27,291 bases of DNA, from contig CABVCF010000019.1 in NCBI GenBank assembly GCA_902496775.1, positions 1-27,291 on the forward strand. Reading direction: 5' to 3'. The DNA comes from an uncultured Collinsella sp. (GTDB lineage Bacteria > Actinomycetota > Coriobacteriia > Coriobacteriales > Coriobacteriaceae). The notes under the pieces are model-generated. The model was not told where the DNA came from, did no database searches, and was given only the letters and a program-made list of their open reading frames with translations. Positions 13,534 through 21,523 of the stretch are shown here, in pieces (the first letter of the stretch is position 1; each line of letters starts with the position of its first letter). Made by a program: the position numbers and the translations under genes.

Positions 13534-15833
13534 GTACGCTCGAGCGCGAGCATGTGATGTCCCCGCGGCCCCTCATGCCATGGACGATGGCCTTGTGTGC
13601 CGGCCTGTGCGTTAGCTGTGTCTTGGTGCTCAACGTGGCCGCCGATGCGATACTGGGGGAGCAGACATCGGCGGTCGGACCGCTTGTAGTTATTTCGGTT
13701 GCGGCGTCGCTGTGCATGGTGCTGGCTCGATCTTGTGAGCGACTTGTCCTGTGGAAACGTTGGCTATATGCCGCAGCTATCGGTTTGCTGGCGGGCTCGA
13801 TTGTTTCGGCGTGGTGGGCTGTGTGTGCGCTAAGTGTCACGAAGGCGCTCGACGGTCGAGCGGCAAGCAGTCTCGAGTTTGTCGTGCAGGGTGATCCGTC
13901 CATAAACGATGGGACGTATTCCTACACCTGCGAAACATGCGTGGACGGCAGGCGCCTGGGTGAGGTTCGTCTGTCGTGCGACCGCGAGCTTGGTGCCGGG
14001 TCTCATGTGCGTGTTATCGGCCGCGTTTCGCGCTTTGAGAACGATGCGTATGGGCGCTCGCGCGTGCTCCGAGGCGAGGTGCGCAAGGTTAAAGCCGTTC
14101 GGATTGTGTGTGTCGATGAGGGCTCTCCAGGGCCGCTGCTTCGGCTGCGAAATGGGCTGCTTGCGTCCATCTCGCCTGCGACCGACCCGGCGCGTGCGCT
14201 CATAGCCGGTGTCGTCTGCGGTCGTTCTGCCGAGCTGCGCGCCCAGCCGGCGGGCGATTGGTTTTCGGTGACGGGAACGGCGCATCTCATCGCTGTCTCG
14301 GGCAGCCATCTTGCCATCGTGGGGTTTGTGATTGAGAGCGCCCTGCAAAAGACGCGCCTCTCTCGTGGGCTTCAGCGGGGGCTGTTGGTGCTGGCCCTTG
14401 CTGCCTATGCCGTCTTTACGGGCGCTTCGCCTTCGGCCGTGCGCGCGTGCTGTATGGTGGCGGCGACGCTTGTCGCCAACGGCGCCGGACGTCGTCGGCA
14501 TGGCCTCTCGGCTCTGTTTGTGACCATGGCAATCTTTGTGTTGCTGCGTCCGACGGTATTGTTTGAGATGGGTTTTCAGCTTTCGTGCGCCAGCGTATTT
14601 GCCATCCTTTGTTTTTGCCCCTACGCCACCTACGCCTTGGTTGAGCTGGGCGTGCCCTCGGGGGTTGCCAGTATTTTGTCCGTCACACTGTGCTCGCAGC
14701 TGGCGACTCTTCCCGTTACCATTCCTACATTTGGGACGTTATCGCTCATTGCCCCGCTCGCAAACGCCGTGATCGGTCCGGTGATAAGCGTGCTGCTCGC
14801 ATCGTCGGTCGTGCTGGTGCCCTGCTCGCTTGTGCCGCTGTTGAGTCGCGTGGCGCTCGTGGTGCCCATGATTGTCGCTCGTTGCGCGCTGTTCTTTGAG
14901 CAGCTTTTTGCTGCTGTTCCGGGCGCATCCGTTAGCGTGCCGCCCGATACGGTCTGGATATACGTGGTACCGGTCGCCCTGGCGGCCCTCTTGGTCTGGT
15001 GGCCACGTCCCCGCGCACGCCCCATGGCGGTGGGGTTGCTATGTTTGATGCTTGCTGCGGTTGTTCCGTATGTCTATTGGGATCGATTCGCGCCGCCTTC
15101 GGCAACGGTGCTCGATGTGGGCCAGGCCGATGCCATTCTTATTCGCCAAGGTGGGACCGTGGCGCTCGTCGACTGTGGGCTTGATGAGCGCGTGGTAAGC
15201 GCGCTGGTGCGCAATAACGTTCACCATATCGACGCCGTCTTCGTGACGCATTGGGACGAAGACCATTGGGGTGGCCTTCCCGATGTGCTCGATCAGTTTT
15301 CGGTTGGAACCATTGCGGTCGCGGCTAATGCGCTGGAGGATGCGCCCGCTGAGGTCCTAAATCGCCCGGGCGTAACGTATCGGCAGGTAGCTCGCGGGGA
15401 CGCGATCGATATCGGCACATTTCGGGCTCGTGTGATGTGGCCGTTTGACACGGTGGATGGCGAGGGCAATGAAGACTCGCTTGTCTTGCTGCTCAGTTAT
15501 GCCCAAGGAGGCCAGAGCCTCCGCATGTTGCTCACCGGCGATGCCGAGCTCGATCAGGAACGCGAGTTTGTACAGGAGGTGGGGGATATCGATGTGCTCA
15601 AGCTGGGACATCACGGCTCAAAGGTTTCTGTCGACCTAGACCTGCTGGAAACGCTTAAGCCCGAGCTCTCTATCGCGAGTGCGGGCGAGGGCAACCGCTA
15701 CGGCCATCCCTCGGACGCCTGCATCGATGCCGTTAAGGAAGCGGGTGGTGCATTCGCATGCACCATCGAACACGGTGATATCACCATCAAGCCGACCGCG
15801 AAGGGCTTTGCGATGCGATGTCAGCGACCGTGA
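13530..15833 (+). CDS. comEC: ComEC/Rec2 family DNA uptake channel
   Basis: Polytopic membrane protein forming the channel that carries single-stranded DNA into the cytoplasm. The 767-residue protein has N-terminal transmembrane helices, a soluble DUF4131/OB-like segment (about 110-195), the competence-domain core GTAHLIAVSGSHLAIVG (249-265) with many following helices to about 520, and a C-terminal metallo-beta-lactamase-like domain. The latter starts with LDVGQADAIL (about 528-537) and has THWDEDHWGG near 573 and GHHGSK near 692. These residues suggest an intact nuclease-type site. The ATG at 13530 overlaps the comEA TGA; ATG 13557 is an alternative. Together with comEA it implies potential for transformation, although pilus genes are not in the window. 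Confidence 0.94.
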   Translation: MSTLEREHVMSPRPLMPWTMALCAGLCVSCVLVLNVAADAILGEQTSAVGPLVVISVAASLCMVLARSCERLVLWKRWLYAAAIGLLAGSIVSAWWAVCALSVTKALDGRAASSLEFVVQGDPSINDGTYSYTCETCVDGRRLGEVRLSCDRELGAGSHVRVIGRVSRFENDAYGRSRVLRGEVRKVKAVRIVCVDEGSPGPLLRLRNGLLASISPATDPARALIAGVVCGRSAELRAQPAGDWFSVTGTAHLIAVSGSHLAIVGFVIESALQKTRLSRGLQRGLLVLALAAYAVFTGASPSAVRACCMVAATLVANGAGRRRHGLSALFVTMAIFVLLRPTVLFEMGFQLSCASVFAILCFCPYATYALVELGVPSGVASILSVTLCSQLATLPVTIPTFGTLSLIAPLANAVIGPVISVLLASSVVLVPCSLVPLLSRVALVVPMIVARCALFFEQLFAAVPGASVSVPPDTVWIYVVPVALAALLVWWPRPRARPMAVGLLCLMLAAVVPYVYWDRFAPPSATVLDVGQADAILIRQGGTVALVDCGLDERVVSALVRNNVHHIDAVFVTHWDEDHWGGLPDVLDQFSVGTIAVAANALEDAPAEVLNRPGVTYRQVARGDAIDIGTFRARVMWPFDTVDGEGNEDSLVLLLSYAQGGQSLRMLLTGDAELDQEREFVQEVGDIDVLKLGHHGSKVSVDLDLLETLKPELSIASAGEGNRYGHPSDACIDAVKEAGGAFACTIEHGDITIKPTAKGFAMRCQRP

Positions 15834-15841
15834 TGCTGCCG

Positions 15842-15871
15842 TTGGCGCGGGACCAACCCCTGGGCTAAAAT
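15842..15871 (+). promoter_or_regulatory. Putative holA promoter
   Basis: TTGGCG (15842-15847) and TAAAAT (15866-15871) are 18 bp apart, with GGC before the -10 as at other sites here. Transcription would start near 15878, about 34 nt before the holA ATG. It lies in the short gap after comEC, so holA may be transcribed independently of the competence genes. Confidence 0.5.
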
Positions 15872-15911
15872 GGCACGGTACGAATTCGAGAGTCTGCGAG
15901 AGGGGAGCGCA

Positions 15912-16874
15912 ATGTCCGAAACCGGTCTGCTGCCGGCATATCTGATCGTCGGTACCGATGGGGTCAAGCGCGACCACGCCGTCTCGCGTATGAAAGCTCG
16001 CTTGGAAAAGTCGGGTATGGTTGAGTTCAACCTCGATGAACGCGACATGACGAAAGATCCCGATATCGAGTCGATCATCGGCTCGCTCAATACCTTTCCC
16101 ATGGGTAGCGAGTTTCGCCTGGTGATCCTCGACGGCTGCTCAAAACTTGCCAAGGCGGTCTCGGAACCCCTCGTCGAGTACCTCGCAAGTCCCAGCCCCA
16201 CGACGGTCTGTCTCATTATCGCCGACTCACTTGCCAAGAATACGCGCCTGTATAAGGCAATCGCCAAGATTGACAAGAAGGCTGTCGTCGATTGCTCGGG
16301 CACCAAGCGCTGGGAACTGCCGCGCCGCGTTCAGCAGATGGCGACGCAGCACGGTAAGTTTATCTCGACGGCTGCCGCCGAGGAGCTTGTCTCGCGTTCG
16401 GGCGAAAACACGCGCATGCTCGATAACGACCTGGTAAAGCTCGCCCAGATGGTCGAGGCGCCCCAGATTGAGCTTGCCGACGTGGAGCGTTGGATCGTGC
16501 GCACGGCCGAGGTTCAGCCCTGGGACTTTCTCAACGCCGTCTCGGCTCGCGATATGCGGCGTTCGCTCGAGCTCTTTAAGCTTCTGCCCTCCAAGAGCTA
16601 CGTGTGGACCTACACGCTGCTGTGCGGTCGCATCCGTGAGCTGATCGTCGCCAAGGCGCTCGATGGGCGTGGGCAGGGGCGTGAGCTCGCCGCGACGCTC
16701 AAGCTTCAGGCCTGGCAGGTCAAGAATCACCTTACCTGGGCGCGTCGTTTTTCGATGACCGAGCTCGTTGCCGCGCTCGAGGGTGCCGTCGATGTGGAGC
16801 TCGCGCTCAAGGGTTCGGCCGATTCTCAGACCGCGCTTTTGCTCTGGATTACGAACATCTTGAGAAAATCGTGA
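15912..16874 (+). CDS. holA: DNA polymerase III delta subunit
   Basis: Subunit of the clamp loader that opens the sliding clamp ring during replication. The 320-residue protein matches HolA in length and in its diverged AAA+ architecture: an N-terminal segment YLIVGTDGVKRDHAV (equivalent to a degenerate nucleotide-binding region), a middle lid domain, and a C-terminal helical collar domain (about 190-320) with the pattern WDFLNAVSARD. The ATG at 15912 follows GAGGGGAG at 5 nt; an in-frame ATG at 15870 overlaps the predicted promoter. Gene order comEA-comEC-holA-rpsT is common in Gram-positives and supports the call. Confidence 0.92.
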   Translation: MSETGLLPAYLIVGTDGVKRDHAVSRMKARLEKSGMVEFNLDERDMTKDPDIESIIGSLNTFPMGSEFRLVILDGCSKLAKAVSEPLVEYLASPSPTTVCLIIADSLAKNTRLYKAIAKIDKKAVVDCSGTKRWELPRRVQQMATQHGKFISTAAAEELVSRSGENTRMLDNDLVKLAQMVEAPQIELADVERWIVRTAEVQPWDFLNAVSARDMRRSLELFKLLPSKSYVWTYTLLCGRIRELIVAKALDGRGQGRELAATLKLQAWQVKNHLTWARRFSMTELVAALEGAVDVELALKGSADSQTALLLWITNILRKS

Positions 16875-16923
16875 TGATACCTGCCTATTTGACAAATTCG
16901 TTCTATCCCTTTGAGGGGGAGCG

Positions 16924-16932
16924 TGCTATAGT
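16924..16932 (+). promoter_or_regulatory. rpsT promoter, extended -10 element
   Basis: TGC-TATAGT (TATAGT at 16927-16932) is an extended -10. A perfect TTGACA occurs at 16889-16894, but 32 bp upstream, too far to be its -35. Transcription would start near 16939, giving a leader of about 70 nt. The 10-mer GTGCTATAGT is identical to that of the rpmB promoter. Confidence 0.6.
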
Positions 16933-17007
16933 AGGCGCTTGCATGACCTCACCGTGTCTCAGAGGTGTCATACATTTTTTGCAAGGAACTCGAAAGGAAC
17001 TCCAGAA

Positions 17008-17274
17008 GTGGCAAACATCAAGTCTCAGAAGAAACGTATCCGCACCAATGAGGCAGCTCGCATGCGTAACAAGGCTGTCAAGTCCGAGCTCAAGACGCTG
17101 ACCAAGCACGTCCAGTCCGCCGTCGCCGAGGGCGACGCCGAGAAGGCCCAGGCTGCCCTCAAGACCGTCACCAAGCGTCTCGACATGGCTGCCGCTAAGC
17201 ATGTCATTCACAAGAACCAGGCTTCCAACCGCAAGTCCGGTCTTGCCAAGCTCGTGAACAGCATCAACGCTTAA
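17008..17274 (+). CDS. rpsT: Small ribosomal subunit protein bS20
   Basis: Primary 16S rRNA-binding protein of the 30S subunit. The 88-residue, alanine- and lysine-rich helical protein starts MANIKSQKKRIRTNE and ends KSGLAKLVNSINA, both family hallmarks. I chose GTG at 17008 because AAGGAA (16994-16999) is 8 nt upstream and the resulting N-terminus matches S20; an upstream in-frame start at 16939 coincides with the transcription start. It forms a one-gene unit with its own promoter and terminator. In E. coli S20 represses its own translation; no such site was identified here. Confidence 0.96.
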   Translation: MANIKSQKKRIRTNEAARMRNKAVKSELKTLTKHVQSAVAEGDAEKAQAALKTVTKRLDMAAAKHVIHKNQASNRKSGLAKLVNSINA

Positions 17275-17308
17275 GTTGTAAATTTCACATCACACAGATT
17301 ACGCGCAT

Positions 17309-17345
17309 AAATGGAGCCTGTTTTATGGAACAGGCTCCATTTTTT
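17309..17345 (+). terminator. Intrinsic terminator of rpsT
   Basis: ATGGAGCCTGTT (17311-17322) pairs perfectly with AACAGGCTCCAT (17329-17340), loop TTATGG, extended by two A-T pairs and ending in five T (17341-17345). It lies only 26 nt before the lepA start codon, so lepA must be transcribed from within that space or by read-through. Confidence 0.92.
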
Positions 17346-17357
17346 GTATCGCTCGGG

Positions 17358-17363
17358 TAAGAT
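17358..17363 (+). promoter_or_regulatory. Putative lepA -10 element giving a leaderless transcript
   Basis: TAAGAT lies 7 nt before the lepA ATG at 17371, so a transcript from it would begin at or within a base or two of the start codon. The preceding ten bases CGCTCGGGTA (17350-17359, running into the hexamer) are identical to those at the putative -10 at 21468-21477. No -35 is recognisable; its place is occupied by the rpsT terminator. Confidence 0.45.
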
Positions 17364-17370
17364 AGTCCGC

Positions 17371-19182
17371 ATGAATACTTCAATTGACATTTCCCACATC
17401 CGCAACTTCTCGATCGTTGCGCATATTGACCATGGCAAGTCCACGATCAGTGACCGCATCCTCGAGCTCACCCATACTGTCGATGAGCGCGACATGGAGT
17501 CGCAGCTGCTTGACACGATGGACATCGAGCGCGAGCGCGGCATCACGATCAAGTCCAATGCCGTTCGCGTTTCCTATGACGCCGACGACGGCGAGACGTA
17601 TCAGTTCAACCTGATCGATACGCCGGGCCACGTGGACTTCACCTATGAGGTCTCGCGTTCGCTGGCCGCATGCGAGGGCGCGGTGCTCGTCGTGGACGCC
17701 ACTCAGGGCGTTGAGGCGCAGACCGTTTCCAACGCGACGCTCGCCATGAACGCCAACTTGGACATTGTTCCGGCCATCAACAAGATCGACCTTCCCTCGG
17801 CTCACCCCGACGAGGTTAAGACCGAGATCGAAGACGACCTGGCCATTCCCGCCGACGATGCCGTGTGCGTGTCGGGCAAGACCGGCGAGGGTATCCACGA
17901 TTTGCTGGAGTCCATTGTCTTTTTGATCTCGCCTCCCAAGGGCGATGCAAATGGCCCTCTCAAGGCACTGATTCTGGATTCGTACTTCGATGAGTACCGC
18001 GGCGTCGTCGCCACGGTGCGCGTCTTTGACGGTTCCATCAAAAAGGGTGATACTCTGCGCATGATGCAGGCCAAGGGCGACTTCTTGGTCGACGGCGTGG
18101 GCGTCAAGCGCCCTGCCGAGACGCCGGTCGATGCTCTGACCGTCGGCGAGGTCGGCTATGTGGTCACGGGTCTGAAGGACCCCGAGGCCGTGCGCGTGGG
18201 CGATACCCTTACGTGGGCTTCGAACCCCTGCCCCGAGCCGCTGCCGGGCTACCGTGAGGCCAAGCCCATGGTCTACACAGGCCTGTTCCCCATCGACAAC
18301 AAGGACTATGAGAACCTGCGCGACGCGCTCGATAAGCTGCACGTCAACGATCCGTCGTTGGTGTGGGAGCCCGAGACGTCGGTGGCGCTGGGCTTTGGCT
18401 TCCGCGTGGGCTTCTTGGGCCTGCTGCACATGGAGGTCGTCAAGGAGCGCCTGGAGCGCGAGTTCAATCTGGACCTGATCGCCACAAGCCCCTCGGTCGA
18501 CTACCACGTGTACAAGACTGACGGCGAGATGGTCGATGTCCGCAGCCCGCAGGATCTGCCCGAGGCCACGCGCATCGAGCGTATCGAAGAGCCCTACCTC
18601 AAGGCAAAGATCATCTGCCCGCCCGAGTATACGGGTGCCGTCATGCAGCTCGCTATCGAGCACCGTGGCGTCACGACCGATATGATTCACCTGACGAGCA
18701 AATCGGTCGAGATGCGCTTTGATATGCCGCTCGCCGAGCTCATCTTGGACTTCTTCGATCAGCTCAAGAGCCGCACCAAGGGTTACGCCTCGCTCGACTA
18801 CGAGTTCAACGAATATCGCCCCTCCGAGCTCGTCAAGCTCGACATCCTGCTTTCGGGCGACGAGGTGGACGCGCTGTCGTTTATCGTGCACAAGGATAAG
18901 GCCTACGGTCTTGCCCGAGGCCTGTGCGACAAGCTCAAGGAGATCATTCCGCGTCAGCTGTTCGAGGTGCCTATCCAGGGTGCCATCGGCAACAAGATCA
19001 TTGCCCGCTCCACCGTTAAGGCACGCCGCAAGGACGTGCTGGCCAAGTGCTACGGCGGCGATATCTCGCGAAAGCGCAAGCTGCTCGAGAAGCAGAAAGA
19101 GGGCAAGAAGCGCATGAAGGCCATCGGCTCGGTTGAGGTTCCGCAGGAGGCCTTTATGGCGATTCTCAAGGTGGACGAGTAG
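17371..19182 (+). CDS. lepA: Elongation factor 4 (LepA), ribosome-associated GTPase
   Basis: Translational GTPase that binds the ribosome and has been linked to back-translocation, initiation and 30S assembly. The 603-residue protein has G1 AHIDHGKS (17-24), G2-region RERGITIKS, G3 DTPGH (about 83-87) and G4 NKIDLP (about 136-141), followed by EF-G-like domains and the LepA-specific C-terminal domain beginning near YEFNEYRP. The ATG at 17371 is selected because an upstream in-frame ATG at 17311 lies inside the rpsT terminator stem. There is no proper Shine-Dalgarno, which fits a leaderless mRNA. dusB begins 4 nt after its stop. Confidence 0.96.
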   Translation: MNTSIDISHIRNFSIVAHIDHGKSTISDRILELTHTVDERDMESQLLDTMDIERERGITIKSNAVRVSYDADDGETYQFNLIDTPGHVDFTYEVSRSLAACEGAVLVVDATQGVEAQTVSNATLAMNANLDIVPAINKIDLPSAHPDEVKTEIEDDLAIPADDAVCVSGKTGEGIHDLLESIVFLISPPKGDANGPLKALILDSYFDEYRGVVATVRVFDGSIKKGDTLRMMQAKGDFLVDGVGVKRPAETPVDALTVGEVGYVVTGLKDPEAVRVGDTLTWASNPCPEPLPGYREAKPMVYTGLFPIDNKDYENLRDALDKLHVNDPSLVWEPETSVALGFGFRVGFLGLLHMEVVKERLEREFNLDLIATSPSVDYHVYKTDGEMVDVRSPQDLPEATRIERIEEPYLKAKIICPPEYTGAVMQLAIEHRGVTTDMIHLTSKSVEMRFDMPLAELILDFFDQLKSRTKGYASLDYEFNEYRPSELVKLDILLSGDEVDALSFIVHKDKAYGLARGLCDKLKEIIPRQLFEVPIQGAIGNKIIARSTVKARRKDVLAKCYGGDISRKRKLLEKQKEGKKRMKAIGSVEVPQEAFMAILKVDE

Positions 19183-19186
19183 GTCC

Positions 19187-20230
19187 ATGGCGCTTTCTGA
19201 ATACAGCAAGCGGCTGCTGGGCGCCTATGCCGAGCAGCCGTTCCTTATGGCTCCCATGGCGGGCGTAACCGATCCCGCTTATCGCATCATGTGCCGCCGC
19301 CGCGGTGCCAACCTTGCCTACAGCGAGATGGTGAGCGTTGCAGGCCTTGCCTATGCCAGCAACAAGACGTGGCGCCTGGTGCTGCCGGCCGACGAGGAAC
19401 AGCAGATTTGCGTGCAGCTCTTTGGTTCCAAGCCCGATCAGTTTGCGAGTGCCGTCGCTGCCGTCGAGGAACGCGTGGGCGATCGCCTGTCATTGATTGA
19501 TATCAACATGGCCTGTCCGGCTCGCAAGGTCGTTACCAAGGGCGAGGGCTCGGCGCTTATGCGCACGCCTGATCTGGCCGAGAAGATTGTCGAGGCAGCG
19601 GTGGGCGCGGCGCATGTTCCCGTGACTGTGAAGATCCGCAAGGGTTTTTATGCCGAGGACCGCAATGCCGCAACGTTTGCCCAGATGCTCGAAGGGGCGG
19701 GCGCCGCTGCGGTTGCCGTGCACGGTCGTTGTGCCACGCAGCTCTATACGGGCCAGGCCGATTGGTCTGTCGTCGATGAGGTTGCCGAAGCCGTCGAGAT
19801 TCCCGTGATTGGTTCGGGCGATGTGTTCTCGGCCGAGGACGCTGCTGAGCATCTGAGCGGTTCGGGTGCCAGCGCGGTGTTTATTGCGCGCGGTATCTAC
19901 GGCAATCCCTGGGTGTTCGGCGATGCACGCGCCCTTGCACTCGATGGCACGCCGGTTCCTTCTCGCTCCTCGGTCGAGCGCCTGGAGGCCCTGCGTGAGC
20001 ACCTGACGTTGACGCACGAGCTTCTGCCGCTTATGTCGCGCGCCCGTACGTATGCAAGCTGGTACTTAAAGGGTATGCCCCATGCCGCCGCCTGGCGCGC
20101 TCAGGTGGTGCGTTGCTCCACGTACGAGGAGTTTATGGCGCTGGTCGATGATATCGAGCGCGACGTGGTGGCCTGCGAGGCCGCCCTTGCCGCCGGCGAA
20201 TCGGTGCCCGCTCATCCGCTGGAGGCCTAA
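19187..20230 (+). CDS. dusB: tRNA-dihydrouridine synthase
   Basis: FMN- and NADPH-dependent reductase that converts specific uridines of tRNA to dihydrouridine. The 347-residue TIM-barrel protein has the flavin-binding start FLMAPMAGVTDPAYR (19-33), the catalytic cysteine C110 in NMACPARKV, and phosphate-binding IPVIGSGDV and FIARGIYGNPW segments. The ATG at 19187 starts 4 nt after lepA, with AAGGTGG about 11 nt upstream. Among bacterial Dus subfamilies the DusB label is the usual annotation in Gram-positives, but the exact uridine targeted is not readable from sequence. hemW follows after 2 nt. Confidence 0.92.
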   Translation: MALSEYSKRLLGAYAEQPFLMAPMAGVTDPAYRIMCRRRGANLAYSEMVSVAGLAYASNKTWRLVLPADEEQQICVQLFGSKPDQFASAVAAVEERVGDRLSLIDINMACPARKVVTKGEGSALMRTPDLAEKIVEAAVGAAHVPVTVKIRKGFYAEDRNAATFAQMLEGAGAAAVAVHGRCATQLYTGQADWSVVDEVAEAVEIPVIGSGDVFSAEDAAEHLSGSGASAVFIARGIYGNPWVFGDARALALDGTPVPSRSSVERLEALREHLTLTHELLPLMSRARTYASWYLKGMPHAAAWRAQVVRCSTYEEFMALVDDIERDVVACEAALAAGESVPAHPLEA

Positions 20231-20232
20231 CG

Positions 20233-21465
20233 GTGGCCGTTACCGCGCTGTATGTGCACGTGCCGTTTTGCGCTCAAAAATGCCGCTATTGCGACTTTGA
20301 CTCGCAAAGCGTGGCCCCGTGCGACCTGGATGCTGCGCTCGATGCCTATTTTGAGCACCTGTATACGCGGCTCGATGCCTTTGGCAACGCTGGGGCACTC
20401 AGGCAGATCCGCACTGTCTACGTAGGCGGCGGCACGCCGTCGCTGGCAGGGGAGCGCCTCGTGAAACTTGCCCGTCGTATCTCCATGTGGTGCAAGCCCG
20501 TTGAGTTTACTTGTGAAGCCAATCCAGAATCGCTGACGGCTGGGCTCGCCACCGCGCTTGACGAGGCAGGTGTCACGCGCATCTCTCTGGGCGTGCAGAC
20601 GCTGGACAATACCGAGTTGGCTGTCATTGGCCGTATCCATGATGCCGAACGGGCGCTTGAGGCTATCGCGACGGTGAAGGATGTTGGGCTCGATGTTTCG
20701 TACGACCTTATGTGTGGGCTTCCCGGACAGACTATGGCGAGCTGGCAGTACACGCTCGATGGCGCGCTTGCGGCGGCCCCGCACCATGTGTCGGTCTATC
20801 CACTCACGCTCGAGGAGGGCACGCCGCTTTACCGCATGGCGTGCCGTGATGAGTCGCTTGAGCCCGATGAGGATTTCCAAGCCGCATGCATGGACGTTGC
20901 GCGCGAGCGGCTGAGTTCGGCGGGCTACCATCCGTATGAGGTGGCGAGCTACGCGCTCGATGGGCATGAATGCGCCCACAACATTGCCTATTGGACCGGA
21001 CAGGGCTATTTGGGTTTGGGTCGTTCTGCCGCGGGTATGCTCGATGCCGAGGATTTCGATCGCTTGGTCGGGCTGTTTCCTGACGTTCCCGCTCGTGGCG
21101 ATGCGCATCGCGTGCGACTGGTGCAACGTGACGATGGCGCTACAGCGTTTGAGGCCGAGTACCTGTCGCATCGCGAGGCGGCGGCCGAGGATTTGATGCT
21201 CGCCTGCCGCATGACGCGTGGCATTGGGCCCGAACTGTTGGTTCACTCGGCAAGCGTGATTGCTGCAGACGAACTGGCGGCGGCCTGCGACCGTGCGCTC
21301 GAGTTGGACCTTGCCACCTGGGTGCCCGATCATGTTGAAGGACATGCGGGGCGCGTCACCTCAAAAGACGTTATCGCAGGTCGCGCCCGCGCCCGTTTAG
21401 CGCCGACCCACCTGGGCTGGCTCGATGGAAATATGCTGTTCGAGCTGTTTTGGGGTCTAGCCTAG
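20233..21465 (+). CDS. hemW: HemW-like radical SAM protein (heme chaperone family)
   Basis: Radical SAM protein of the HemN/HemW family. The 410-residue protein has the start YVHVPFCAQKCRYCDFD with cluster cysteines C13, C17 and C20 in a CxxxCxxC motif, and the HemW-like YVGGGTPS and CEANPESLT segments, followed by the HemN C-terminal domain. Single CxxxCxxC with no extra upstream cysteine favours HemW, a heme-inserting chaperone, over true coproporphyrinogen dehydrogenase. No heme biosynthesis gene is nearby. The GTG follows GGAGG (20221-20225) at 7 nt. In many Gram-positives hemW sits between lepA and the heat-shock genes, as it does here with dnaJ downstream. Confidence 0.92.
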   Translation: MAVTALYVHVPFCAQKCRYCDFDSQSVAPCDLDAALDAYFEHLYTRLDAFGNAGALRQIRTVYVGGGTPSLAGERLVKLARRISMWCKPVEFTCEANPESLTAGLATALDEAGVTRISLGVQTLDNTELAVIGRIHDAERALEAIATVKDVGLDVSYDLMCGLPGQTMASWQYTLDGALAAAPHHVSVYPLTLEEGTPLYRMACRDESLEPDEDFQAACMDVARERLSSAGYHPYEVASYALDGHECAHNIAYWTGQGYLGLGRSAAGMLDAEDFDRLVGLFPDVPARGDAHRVRLVQRDDGATAFEAEYLSHREAAAEDLMLACRMTRGIGPELLVHSASVIAADELAAACDRALELDLATWVPDHVEGHAGRVTSKDVIAGRARARLAPTHLGWLDGNMLFELFWGLA

Positions 21466-21475
21466 GCCGCTCGGG

Positions 21476-21481
21476 TAGAAT
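21476..21481 (+). promoter_or_regulatory. Putative -10 element before the membrane DnaJ gene
   Basis: TAGAAT is preceded by CGCTCGGG, exactly as at the lepA -10. Transcription would start near 21488, about 36 nt before the ATG at 21524. No CIRCE-type inverted repeat (the HrcA operator of heat-shock genes) is visible between the hemW stop and the dnaJ-like start. Confidence 0.45.
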
Positions 21482-21523
21482 TACCGCAATATATACGCTG
21501 CTGTGAGCAGGAGGTTGCCGCGC

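Noticed and set aside
16889..16894. TTGACA as the -35 box of the rpsT promoter
   Set aside because: It lies 32 bp from the TATAGT element, far beyond the 16-19 bp needed, and no other -10 fits it well.
17311..17370. Upstream in-frame ATG for lepA
   Set aside because: The ATG lies inside the stem of the rpsT terminator, and LepA homology starts at MNTSIDISHIRNF (17371).
17380..19209. A 609-codon open frame antisense to lepA, and similar long antisense frames at 6117-7442, 8320-9174, 10990-12246 and 23924-25474
   Set aside because: All are low-complexity mirrors of well-identified genes on the other strand, a known artefact of high-GC codon use.
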